From Candidatus Melainabacteria bacterium (GTDB lineage: Bacteria > Cyanobacteriota > Vampirovibrionia > LMEP-6097), in the NCBI GenBank assembly GCA_028817775.1, contig JAPPOW010000128.1:4315-10679 (forward strand): a stretch of DNA of 6,365 bases, written 5' to 3'. The position numbers and the translations under genes were made by a program. Under the pieces are notes generated by a model that was not told the DNA's origin, ran no database searches, and was given only the letters and a program-made list of their open reading frames with translations. Below, piece by piece: positions 1 through 6,065 of the stretch; the first letter of the stretch is position 1; each line of letters starts with the position of its first letter.

Positions 1-1001
1 AATTTAGTAAGGAAGTCTCTTTGATTTCTAATTTCTTTGAGTTCTTCTTTTTGAATATCTGGATCTTGAGAGAAGTATTTATCATCTGCGATAATGGCAT
101 CAATGAGCCCTTGATCCAATAGCAGTCTGCCATTAAAGAATTTGCCTAAGCTGTAGTTTGAGACCGCGGTATCTCTATTCCATGGTTCATCTCCATCATG
201 TTGAGATTCTAGGAAAGCTAGAGTTCTATCTGCAGCATCTTCTAAGCTGCTAGCTATATAAGCAGGACTATCATCACCAAAATCTAGGAAGTACTTAGTG
301 GTTTCAGTACTATCAGTGCCTGTGTTGTCACTTGAGAAGACATCATCACCATCATCAAGTAGATCAAAGATTTCATCATCCAATCTTTGAACATTGAGAT
401 TAAAATTAGCAAAAAGTGCATCTACTAGTCTATTGATTGCTGTTTCACCAGTGACTAATTCTTCAATAGCGTTCTCCAGGTCTTCATTGGTTTTTTCGCT
501 GTCATTTGCTATTGCTGAGATTTCTTCAAGAATGCTTTTGTTCGCATCGCCTACAACTACACCTTTGTCTATTACTCCATCACCGTCGATGTCGGTATTG
601 TTGTTCTCAGATAGGCTGATTAGTTTGAATAAAGTGTTGATATTACCAGTGATATCACTTTCAATTCGATCAAAGTTTGTTCTTAACTTAGCTTGTAAGT
701 TTCTCAGTTTTTGACCATTGTCTTGGAAATAAATTCTTTCTCTTGGTGACCATGCATGTGAGCTTTCATCTGCTTCAAGAGTATAGAGAGCTAAAGTTAG
801 AGGGTCAGCTCCCTCAATTTCAAAATTCTTGACATTATCTCCTTCGCTACCCGTTACTTGGTTCAACAAATTAAATAGGGCCAAGGCTTTGTCAGTGATT
901 TGACCACTGATAACCTCTGAACCTACTATTGGATTTGAACGTGGGTCGATGTTTCTTTCCACGTCTGAATTGAAGCAATCTTGGGTTAAGGGAGGGTTAA
1001 T
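1..1001 (-). CDS. Unknown acidic protein, partial; no convincing start, runs off the left edge
   Basis: The minus strand is open for 333 codons from just after an in-frame TAA (1002-1004) to the window edge, with no stop. I do not recognise the family. The translation is acidic, rich in Asp, Glu, Asn and Leu, with several helical-looking stretches, for example around FNLLNQVTG and LEEISAIANDSEKTNEDLE. A calcium-loop-like motif, DIDGDGVID, is encoded at 567-593 and resembles dockerin or EF-hand type loops. No methionine occurs anywhere in the frame, so the start is either non-ATG (GTG at 960-962 is the best candidate, without a Shine-Dalgarno sequence) or has been lost. Coding-like sequence (PPLTQDCFNSDVERN) continues up to the stop, which abuts the repeat at 1008-1101. 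This suggests that the 5' end was cut off. No signal peptide or membrane segment is visible. The real coding status is likely, but the function is unknown. Confidence 0.7.
   Translation of the reverse strand, partial: MNPPLTQDCFNSDVERNIDPRSNPIVGSEVISGQITDKALALFNLLNQVTGSEGDNVKNFEIEGADPLTLALYTLEADESSHAWSPRERIYFQDNGQKLRNLQAKLRTNFDRIESDITGNINTLFKLISLSENNNTDIDGDGVIDKGVVVGDANKSILEEISAIANDSEKTNEDLENAIEELVTGETAINRLVDALFANFNLNVQRLDDEIFDLLDDGDDVFSSDNTGTDSTETTKYFLDFGDDSPAYIASSLEDAADRTLAFLESQHDGDEPWNRDTAVSNYSLGKFFNGRLLLDQGLIDAIIADDKYFSQDPDIQKEELKEIRNQRDFLTK
567..593 (-). other. Calcium-binding-loop-like motif DIDGDGVID
   Basis: The codons spell D-I-D-G-D-G-V-I-D inside the left-edge ORF. The Asp spacing at 1, 3, 5 and 9 is that of dockerin, EF-hand or thrombospondin-3-like calcium loops. 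Only one copy is present in the visible part, so calcium binding is an inference. Confidence 0.5.
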
Positions 1002-1007
1002 TTAGCT

Positions 1008-1101
1008 CTCATTCTGAGGAGCGCAGCGATCTAAGGATCTCATTATTAGCAAGCTGATTGAGGGGTCCTGACGTCGCAGCTGTGGTGCTCCTCAGGATGA
1101 C
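1008..1101. repeat. Palindromic intergenic repeat, copy 1
   Basis: The outer ends are inverted copies of each other: TCATTCTGAGGAGC at 1009-1022 against GCTCCTCAGGATGA at 1087-1100, with 13 of 14 bases matching. The right 36 bases (1066-1101) closely match the right arm of the repeat at 3488-3523. Both contain TCCTGACGTC, then 12 variable bases, then CTCCTCAGGATGAC. The left half (1023-1041) diverges from the second copy, so this is a mosaic or a different subtype. It lies between the left-edge minus ORF and the plus ORF at 1138, and both of those lack a normal start next to it. Confidence 0.8.
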
Positions 1102-1137
1102 AGTGAAGACCCCTAATTTGCTACAATTAGCCATTGC

Positions 1138-1461
1138 GTGGAAAAGCTTATAGAAAACAGCACTTATGTACTTGCTTGCCCTCGAGATGACGGCACTATT
1201 GCTGTACTTTGCCGTACCAATGGTGCTAGTCCGGGTCCCGCTCTTTGCAATAGCAAGAAGAACGCCATTAAACTCAAGACCAAACTGAGTAATGACCCTA
1301 GGGGTATTGCCAACCATAGAGCAATGGAATTGATCCAAAGCCTCTATGTATATAAGCTCGATGCTTCAATTGAGCCTATTTGGCAGTCTGGATCTTTGTG
1401 GGCTTATTTGCCACAAGAGAAGGCTGAATGCGTTGAGAGCAACAAGATCTTTCTAAATTAA
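1138..1461 (+). CDS. Hypothetical protein of 107 residues, uncertain start
   Basis: This frame is open from 1117 to the TAA at 1459-1461. The first usable start is GTG at 1138, and no Shine-Dalgarno sequence precedes it. I do not recognise the protein. It is a mixed, soluble-looking sequence with four cysteines, two tryptophans and no membrane span. Codon choice is ordinary for this window (GCT, GGT, GAT, ATT and similar), which favours real coding. The opposite strand is also open here, but its reading is partly made of repeat sequence and looks spurious. The 5' end lies only 36 bases from the palindromic repeat, so this could be the 3' remnant of a longer gene. The hairpin cluster and typA follow. 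Confidence 0.4.
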   Translation: MEKLIENSTYVLACPRDDGTIAVLCRTNGASPGPALCNSKKNAIKLKTKLSNDPRGIANHRAMELIQSLYVYKLDASIEPIWQSGSLWAYLPQEKAECVESNKIFLN

Positions 1462-1474
1462 TTCTTTAATTCGA

Positions 1475-1570
1475 GCAGGCACTAAGTGCCATATGCAGGA
1501 GCAGCGTAGCTGTGACATTTGCAGGGAGTGAAGCGACCGTCTGCTATTATGCTCGCGAAGCGAGTATAAT
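1475..1570. repeat. Cluster of small hairpins upstream of typA
   Basis: This short interval is built of small modules, three of which begin with GCAGG (1475, 1495, 1521). Visible stems are GGCAC-TAA-GTGCC (1478-1490), CAGC-GTA-GCTG (1502-1512), GCAG pairing with CTGC (1521-1524 with 1541-1544), and a longer palindrome at 1546-1570. The style matches small mobile intergenic palindromes, but no second copy of these modules occurs in the window. Confidence 0.5.
1546..1570 (+). promoter_or_regulatory. 11-bp inverted repeat carrying a candidate typA -10 box
   Basis: ATTATGCTCGC and GCGAGTATAAT form an inverted repeat around a GAA loop, with a single G-T mismatch. The right arm ends in a perfect TATAAT (1565-1570), nine bases before the TTG start of typA. 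No good -35 box is visible at the usual distance (1542-1547 reads TGCTAT). If it is used as a promoter, the typA transcript would have almost no leader. It could instead be just a hairpin of the intergenic repeat cluster. Confidence 0.35.
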
Positions 1571-1579
1571 TACACTGTT

Positions 1580-3421
1580 TTGACACAGCCAATCGACCAA
1601 ATTAGAAATTTAGCTATTATCGCTCACGTTGACCACGGCAAGACTACTTTACTTGATGCAATTTTGAATCAAACTGGTAGTCTTGAAACTCACAAGGAAT
1701 ACGATGCCTGCATTATGGATAGTAATCCACTTGAGAAAGAACGTGGTATCACTATCTCTAGTAAAAATACAACAGTTCATTACAAAGATCATGTCATTAA
1801 TATTGTCGATACTCCAGGTCACTCAGATTTTGGTGGTGAAGTTGAGCGGGTACTTGGGATGGTCCAAGGTTGTCTACTTTTGGTAGACGCTTTTGAAGGT
1901 CCAATGCCACAAACTAGATTTGTTTTGAAGAAAGCATTTGAACAGGGTTTGAAGCCAATCGTTGTTGTTAACAAAATCGATAAGCCTAATACTTCAATCG
2001 ATAAAGTTATCGACAATGTACTTGAATTATTTATTGACCTTGGTGCTAATGATGAGCAGATTGATTTTCCTATCATCTATGCTTCTGGTATCAAGGGTAT
2101 AACTAATCTTGATTTGGAAGCAGCACTTGCAGCAACTGACGCTGATATTAAACCATTGATGGATACAATTTTGCAGCAGGTACCAGCACCTCCTGGTGAT
2201 ATCGAGAAAGCATTTTTATTTCAAGCAGTGAGTCTTGATGCCAATGACTATATGGGCAGGATGCATATTGGTCGTATCTTGGATGGCAAGGTGAGAGTCA
2301 ATGATCAAGTCAATTGGTTAGTCGCTAATGATGGTACTAGCTCCAAACGTAAGATCGCTAAGATTTATGGTTTTGAAGGTCTCAACAAGGTTGAGATTGA
2401 GGAAGCGAGTGCTGGCATGATAGTGATGCTCGCTGGAATTGAGGATGCTAATATCGGTGATAGTTTTGCTGATCAATCAATTACTGAGCCACTACCATCG
2501 ATCAAAATTGATGAGCCTACTTTGGAGATGATTTTTTCTGTCAATGACAGCCCCTTTGCTGGGCTGGAAGGTAAGTTTGTAACTTCTAGACAAATCAAAG
2601 ATAGGCTTGATAAAGAATTAGAAATTAATGTTGCTTTGCGGGTTAATGAAACTGATAGAACAGATAGTTTTGCAGTTTCTGGTCGTGGTGAATTGCATCT
2701 TGGGATTTTGATTGAAACTATGCGTCGTGAAGGTTATGAGTTTCAAGTAGCCAAGCCACATATCGTTAAGAAGGAAATTGATGGCGAGGTCTGTGAACCC
2801 TATGAAGAATTGGTGATTGATGTGCCAGAAGCAGCCGCCGGTGCATGTATTGAAGCATTGGGTAAGCGCAAGATGGAAATGACTGGCATGCATACTATTC
2901 AGGGGCGCTCGATTGTTAATTTTGTAATCCCCACACGCGGGCTGATTGGTTTCAATGCTGATTTTGTCAAACTAACCAAGGGTGAGGGTTTGCTGAATCA
3001 TAGTTTCCTTGAATATAGACCTTATGCTGGCGATATGCATCAAGTGAGACCAGGAGTTTTGATTAATCTTGAATCTGGTAAATCAACTGCTTATGCTTTG
3101 CAACAATTTTCTGATCGTGGGGTTTTCTTTGTTGATCCTGGGGTTGAAGTTTATCGTGGCATGATAGTTGGAGAGTCTAATCGTCCTCAAGATGTTGATC
3201 TCAATTTAACCAAGGGTAAGCAGTTAACCAATATGCGCTCTGCTGGAGCTGATGTGCTGGTGCAGCTTAAAGTACCGCGTAAGATTCCTCTTGAAGAAGC
3301 TTTGGTTTATATCAATGAAGAGGAGTTGGTAGAGATCACTCCTAAAAATATTCGTTTGCGCAAGAAAGTGCTTGATAAAAAAGCAGCAAGAGCTACTAAA
3401 CCTCGCAACCAACCAGACTAA
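1580..3421 (+). CDS. typA: Ribosome-associated GTPase TypA/BipA
   Basis: TypA/BipA is a translation-factor GTPase of the EF-G/LepA group that binds the ribosome and is linked to ribosome assembly and stress or cold adaptation. The 613 residues match the family length (E. coli 607). GTPase motifs are intact: AHVDHGKT at 15-22, RGIT at 55-58, DTPGH at 77-81, NKID at 131-134 and ASG at 168-170. Beta-barrel domain II follows, then EF-G-like domain III with SGRGELHLGILIETMRREG, then domain V. The BipA-specific C-terminal part includes RGLIGF, KGKQLTNMR and ELVEITPKNIRLRKK. The start is TTG at 1580: it places the conserved IRNLAIIAHVDHGK at the usual distance, no in-frame ATG lies upstream, and the frame closes at a TGA at 1529. 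No clear Shine-Dalgarno sequence is seen. rimO follows after a palindromic repeat. Confidence 0.97.
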   Translation: MTQPIDQIRNLAIIAHVDHGKTTLLDAILNQTGSLETHKEYDACIMDSNPLEKERGITISSKNTTVHYKDHVINIVDTPGHSDFGGEVERVLGMVQGCLLLVDAFEGPMPQTRFVLKKAFEQGLKPIVVVNKIDKPNTSIDKVIDNVLELFIDLGANDEQIDFPIIYASGIKGITNLDLEAALAATDADIKPLMDTILQQVPAPPGDIEKAFLFQAVSLDANDYMGRMHIGRILDGKVRVNDQVNWLVANDGTSSKRKIAKIYGFEGLNKVEIEEASAGMIVMLAGIEDANIGDSFADQSITEPLPSIKIDEPTLEMIFSVNDSPFAGLEGKFVTSRQIKDRLDKELEINVALRVNETDRTDSFAVSGRGELHLGILIETMRREGYEFQVAKPHIVKKEIDGEVCEPYEELVIDVPEAAAGACIEALGKRKMEMTGMHTIQGRSIVNFVIPTRGLIGFNADFVKLTKGEGLLNHSFLEYRPYAGDMHQVRPGVLINLESGKSTAYALQQFSDRGVFFVDPGVEVYRGMIVGESNRPQDVDLNLTKGKQLTNMRSAGADVLVQLKVPRKIPLEEALVYINEEELVEITPKNIRLRKKVLDKKAARATKPRNQPD

Positions 3422-3423
3422 GG

Positions 3424-3523
3424 GTCATCCTGAGGAGTGCTATAGGCACGACGTCAGGACCTTCTTGTTTAGTTGGTAATCATGAGATCCTGACGTCACA
3501 CCTACGGTGCTCCTCAGGATGAC
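3424..3523. repeat. 100-bp palindromic intergenic repeat, copy 2
   Basis: Two 36-base arms (3424-3459 and 3488-3523) are inverted copies. GTCATCCTGAGGAG (14 bases) and GACGTCAGGA (10 bases) are perfect on both sides of a variable 12-base middle. Each variable middle folds on itself: GTGC/GCAC at 3437-3449 and CACC-TAC-GGTG at 3499-3509. The whole could form a branched hairpin. The central spacer is 28 bases. It lies between typA and rimO, starting three bases after the typA stop. It could attenuate or stabilise a typA-rimO transcript, but no T-run follows, so it is not a typical terminator. The right arm is shared with the repeat at 1008-1101. Confidence 0.9.
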
Positions 3524-3548
3524 AAGGTTTTTGCTAGAATATCTATTT

Positions 3549-4913
3549 ATGGCAACAAAAGTAGCTAAAACATTACCTGTAATTGGGGTTTCAACCTTGG
3601 GCTGCCCGAAGAACTTAGTTGATACTGAGAACATTATTGGTATCTTGCATGGGGCTGGTTACCAGATTACCTCCGATCACGACAAGGCGGATATCTCGTT
3701 GGTCAACACCTGTACCTTTATTGAAGATAGTAGTAATGAGAGTGCTGAAGTTCTGGGAGAGCTTGCTGATGATGGTAAGAAATTAATTATCACTGGCTGT
3801 ATGGCACAAAGATTCAAGGGTGATTTGTTTGATGAATTACCGGAAGCCCAAGCAGTGGTTGGTACAGGCAATGTCAAAGATATTCTTGATGTGGTTAAAA
3901 AAGTTACTGAGAAAATTAATGCTGGTCAGGACGCTAAGATAGTTTGCGTTGATGAGAAACCAGAATCGGTAGCTGATGCTGCGACTCCTCGCATGCGCAC
4001 TCAAGTTAGTCCATCAGTCTATATCAAAATTGCAGAGGGCTGTGATCACCGCTGTGCTTTCTGTATCATTCCTCATTTACGCGGGGATATGAATTCTCGT
4101 TCTATTGAAGATATTGTGGAAGAAGCTAAAGCTGCTGTCGAGAACGGCGCGCAAGAATTAGTTCTTGTCTCGCAAGATTCTAGTGCTTATGGTACTGATA
4201 TCTACAAACGCAGAGCCTTGGCTGATTTGCTTGAAGCTCTTGCTACTCAATCGGGTGCTAAGTGGATTAGGGTTATGTACGCTTATCCAACAGAATTGGA
4301 TGAAGAAATGCTTGAGGTGATTGCTAAGCATGATAATTTGATGAACTATATTGATATTCCTTTGCAGCATGCCTCTCAAGAAGTTTTGCTTAGAATGAAA
4401 CGCCCACCGACAGTGCGTGACACAGTAGCAATGGTCAAGGATAAACTACCTGATGCTTGTATTCGCACGGTGTTTATCGTTGGTTTCCCTGGTGAAACTG
4501 AAGAGGATTTTGAGGAGCTCTATAACTTTGTCAAAGAATCACGCTTTGATCGAGTTGGAGTTTTCACTTATTCTAAGGAGCTTGGTACAACTGCTTACGA
4601 TTTGCCAGATCAAGTTGATGAAGAAATCAAAGAAGCTCGCCGTGATAAATTGATGCGACTTCAGCAGAGAATCTCACTTGAGAAAAATCAAGAGATGATA
4701 GCTAGAGAGCTTACTATGCTAGTTGAAGAGATTGCTGAACAAGAAGATGGTAATTTCCAGATTATTGGCAGGAGCTTTAGAGACGCGCCTGAGATAGATG
4801 GGCAGCTCTATGCTAGCTTGCCAGCTGACGAGATTTTGCCAGCACCAGGTTCTTTTGTTCAAGCTTGGGTTACTGCTTGTGATGAGTATGATTTGTTTGT
4901 AGATTTGAATTAG
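3549..4913 (+). CDS. rimO: Ribosomal protein S12 methylthiotransferase RimO
   Basis: RimO is a radical-SAM enzyme that adds a methylthio group to the beta-carbon of a conserved aspartate in ribosomal protein S12. From the ATG at 3549 it is 454 residues, normal for the family. The N-terminal methylthiotransferase domain has its three cluster cysteines: C19 (TLGCPKN), C55 (NTCTF) and C84 (TGCMAQ). The radical-SAM motif CDHRCAFC gives C165, C169 and C172. The C-terminal TRAM domain has the RimO-type GRSFRDAPEIDG and ends in EYDLFVDLN, which separates it from MiaB and MtaB. An upstream in-frame GTG (3507) and ATG (3519) lie inside the palindromic repeat and would add a non-conserved leader, so I prefer 3549. 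The Shine-Dalgarno sequence is poor (AAGG at 3533-3536). The stop overlaps that of the convergent gene. Confidence 0.96.
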   Translation: MATKVAKTLPVIGVSTLGCPKNLVDTENIIGILHGAGYQITSDHDKADISLVNTCTFIEDSSNESAEVLGELADDGKKLIITGCMAQRFKGDLFDELPEAQAVVGTGNVKDILDVVKKVTEKINAGQDAKIVCVDEKPESVADAATPRMRTQVSPSVYIKIAEGCDHRCAFCIIPHLRGDMNSRSIEDIVEEAKAAVENGAQELVLVSQDSSAYGTDIYKRRALADLLEALATQSGAKWIRVMYAYPTELDEEMLEVIAKHDNLMNYIDIPLQHASQEVLLRMKRPPTVRDTVAMVKDKLPDACIRTVFIVGFPGETEEDFEELYNFVKESRFDRVGVFTYSKELGTTAYDLPDQVDEEIKEARRDKLMRLQQRISLEKNQEMIARELTMLVEEIAEQEDGNFQIIGRSFRDAPEIDGQLYASLPADEILPAPGSFVQAWVTACDEYDLFVDLN

Positions 4914-5317
4914 CGAATCTGAGGACCTGCTGGGGCATCAGGGTCTGGTTGATAAGCACTGTCGATTCGTTGTTCTTTTTGGAAAACAGTTTGCATTGGA
5001 GTTAGGGTTATTTCGTTAGCCATCGTTGTCCAATTACTAAAAGCGTTGTCGATACCTAGCAGTGCAAGAGCAGCTTGACCTTTTGCCGTTTCTTCTGGCA
5101 TTACATATATTGGCAAGTCTGTTCTTCCTGTTGCATTGGCAAGTGCTTCTGCTGCTTGCATTTGAATATCAGGTTGCAGCATAGTTTCTCCGACTTTGAT
5201 TGTTGTAGTGCCATCTTTGTTATCTTTTTGAATTAGGCGGCTTGCCGGTATTCTAATATCAATGCCGCTGGCTGTTGAACTCGCTTGAACTCTGCTAGAT
5301 GTTGAATTTGCTGTCAT
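4910..5317 (-). CDS. Hypothetical protein of 135 residues
   Basis: I do not recognise this protein. The ATG at 5315-5317 has a strong Shine-Dalgarno sequence, AAAGGAG (5325-5331), with 7 bases of spacing, so it is very likely expressed. The N-terminus is rich in Ser, Thr and Ala. Next come a Lys/Asp/Thr-rich turn (KDNKDGTTTIKVGE), an Ala-rich helical stretch (MQAAEALANATG) and a second one (GQAALALLGIDNAF). The tail is Pro/Asp-rich and ends in PDAPAGPQIR. There is no cysteine, signal peptide or membrane span. It lies 120 bases downstream of the disrupted dinD on the same strand and could share its transcript. It converges on rimO with a four-base overlap of stop codons. Confidence 0.8.
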   Translation of the reverse strand: MTANSTSSRVQASSTASGIDIRIPASRLIQKDNKDGTTTIKVGETMLQPDIQMQAAEALANATGRTDLPIYVMPEETAKGQAALALLGIDNAFSNWTTMANEITLTPMQTVFQKEQRIDSAYQPDPDAPAGPQIR

Positions 5318-5324
5318 TTCTAAT

Positions 5325-5331
5325 CTCCTTT
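5325..5331 (-). promoter_or_regulatory. Strong ribosome binding site of the 135-residue gene
   Basis: AAAGGAG on the minus strand lies 7 bases before the ATG at 5317. It fixes the start of the hypothetical gene at 4910-5317. Confidence 0.8.
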
Positions 5332-5359
5332 GATTAAAGTTTTATCTTGATATAAATAC

Positions 5360-5382
5360 AAGGCTTGAATCAAGGCTTTTTT
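5360..5382 (+). terminator. Weak candidate terminator beyond rimO
   Basis: On the plus strand, AAG-g-CTTG-AAT-CAAG-g-CTT is followed by a run of T. It makes a 7-bp stem interrupted by one G-G mismatch. It could stop rimO transcription that has read through the convergent gene, since no terminator fits between the overlapping stops. On the minus strand it lies in the leader of the 135-residue gene and could be an operator instead. Confidence 0.25.
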
Positions 5383-5437
5383 GCTATTAAATTTTAGATC
5401 AGTGGTTTACACCTGCTGGTTTAGCACTAGCATAGGT

Positions 5438-6053
5438 TTAGTTTTTTAATCTCTTGTTTTCTTTGGCTATTTTTTTACCTTGTGATTTATGTCGTCTTTG
5501 AATTTTTTTCAGATCTTCTTCTGCTGCTAATTGTTCAGGAACGATACCACTTTTGCCAAGCATTTCTCGCATATTTTTGTTGTTCTTGACATGTTCTTTG
5601 CTAATAGGAGTTTCACTCTTGAGTTTCTCGTCGTGCTTGATATTGTGGTTAGTAATTTCATTAGCTAGATCTTTAGCTTTGATAGTTACAGTAGGTAAAA
5701 AGTCAGCAAGTGCTCTATTCTTTGGTACTTGGAGCTTTGATTTCATGTCTTGGGTTGATTGACCACCAAAGAGTGCTTGATCTCCCTTGCTACGAATACG
5801 TGCGAAGCCTTGCTCTTTCAGCTCCACTGCCGACTTTGACCATTTTACTGATGTCAGTAAAATGGTTTGGAATTTCTTCATTGGAGTTTTTGCAGGCTAT
5901 CATTGCCTTGTTGATAATTTTGGTGAAGTTTTGCCACTTGTTGTATCCCAGAAGTTCTTGTAGTTCTCTGGCGTACCAAAATTCTATACCTTCTTCTTGG
6001 TGAACGTAGTCTTCAAATTTATGATGCAATAATACTAATAGTTCGCTATCCAT
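5438..6053 (-). pseudogene. dinD: DNA-damage-inducible protein D, with an internal deletion and frameshift
   Basis: DinD is an SOS-inducible protein in E. coli, where it has been reported to modulate RecA filaments. The first 80 residues (6053 down to 5814) match the DinD N-terminus: FWYARELQELLGY, then HFTDISKMVKVGSGAER. That frame then goes wrong and stops at TAG (5790-5792). The DinD C-terminus resumes in another frame at GFARIRSKGDQALFGG (from 5809), then ADFLPTVTIKAKDLANEITN and EHVKNNKNMREML, ending at 5438. The central block that family members carry (the RYACYLIAQNGD and FAVQTRKQE-type region, about 75 residues by memory) is absent. A simple deletion of length 2 mod 3, joined near 5810-5816, explains both the gap and the frameshift. 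The start ATG has a strong AAGGAG (6060-6065) and lies 10 bases after the radA stop. An internal ATG at 5881 could yield a C-terminal fragment, but its first residues are out-of-frame dinD sequence. Confidence 0.9.
5839..5866. repeat. 13-bp perfect inverted repeat inside dinD
   Basis: ACCATTTTACTGA and TCAGTAAAATGGT are separated by two bases. It sits in the codons for the conserved TDISKMV stretch of DinD, about 25 bp from the deletion junction. It could form a tight hairpin. It may be partly a by-product of the conserved protein sequence. Confidence 0.85.
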
Positions 6054-6059
6054 TTTGTT

Positions 6060-6065
6060 CTCCTT
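6060..6065 (-). promoter_or_regulatory. dinD ribosome binding site overlapping the radA stop codon
   Basis: AAGGAG on the minus strand lies 6 bases before the dinD ATG. Its first two bases are the last two of the radA TAA, which indicates translational linkage in one radA-dinD transcript. Confidence 0.75.

Noticed and set aside
394..714. Plus-strand ORF of 106 residues
   Set aside because: It is a shadow of the long minus-strand frame. Its Ser/Leu-rich translation is typical of antisense reading.
1009..1338. Minus-strand ORF of 109 residues
   Set aside because: Its C-terminal third is translated repeat sequence, and it is antisense to the more coding-like ORF at 1138-1461.
3507..3548. Upstream GTG or ATG starts for rimO
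   Set aside because: They lie in or directly after the repeat and add a non-conserved leader. The ATG at 3549 fits the family N-terminus.
3440..3634. Minus-strand ORF of 64 residues between typA and rimO
   Set aside because: It is made of the palindromic repeat and the antisense of the rimO 5' end. It shares the VILRST peptide with the other repeat-derived ORF.
5404..5440. Three copies of GGTTTA downstream of dinD
   Set aside because: Hexamers with uneven spacing (14 and 17 bases) in AT-rich DNA are too weak to call iterons or operators.
5710..6003. Plus-strand ORF of 97 residues opposite dinD
   Set aside because: It is antisense to conserved dinD sequence, with a Leu/Ser-rich shadow composition.
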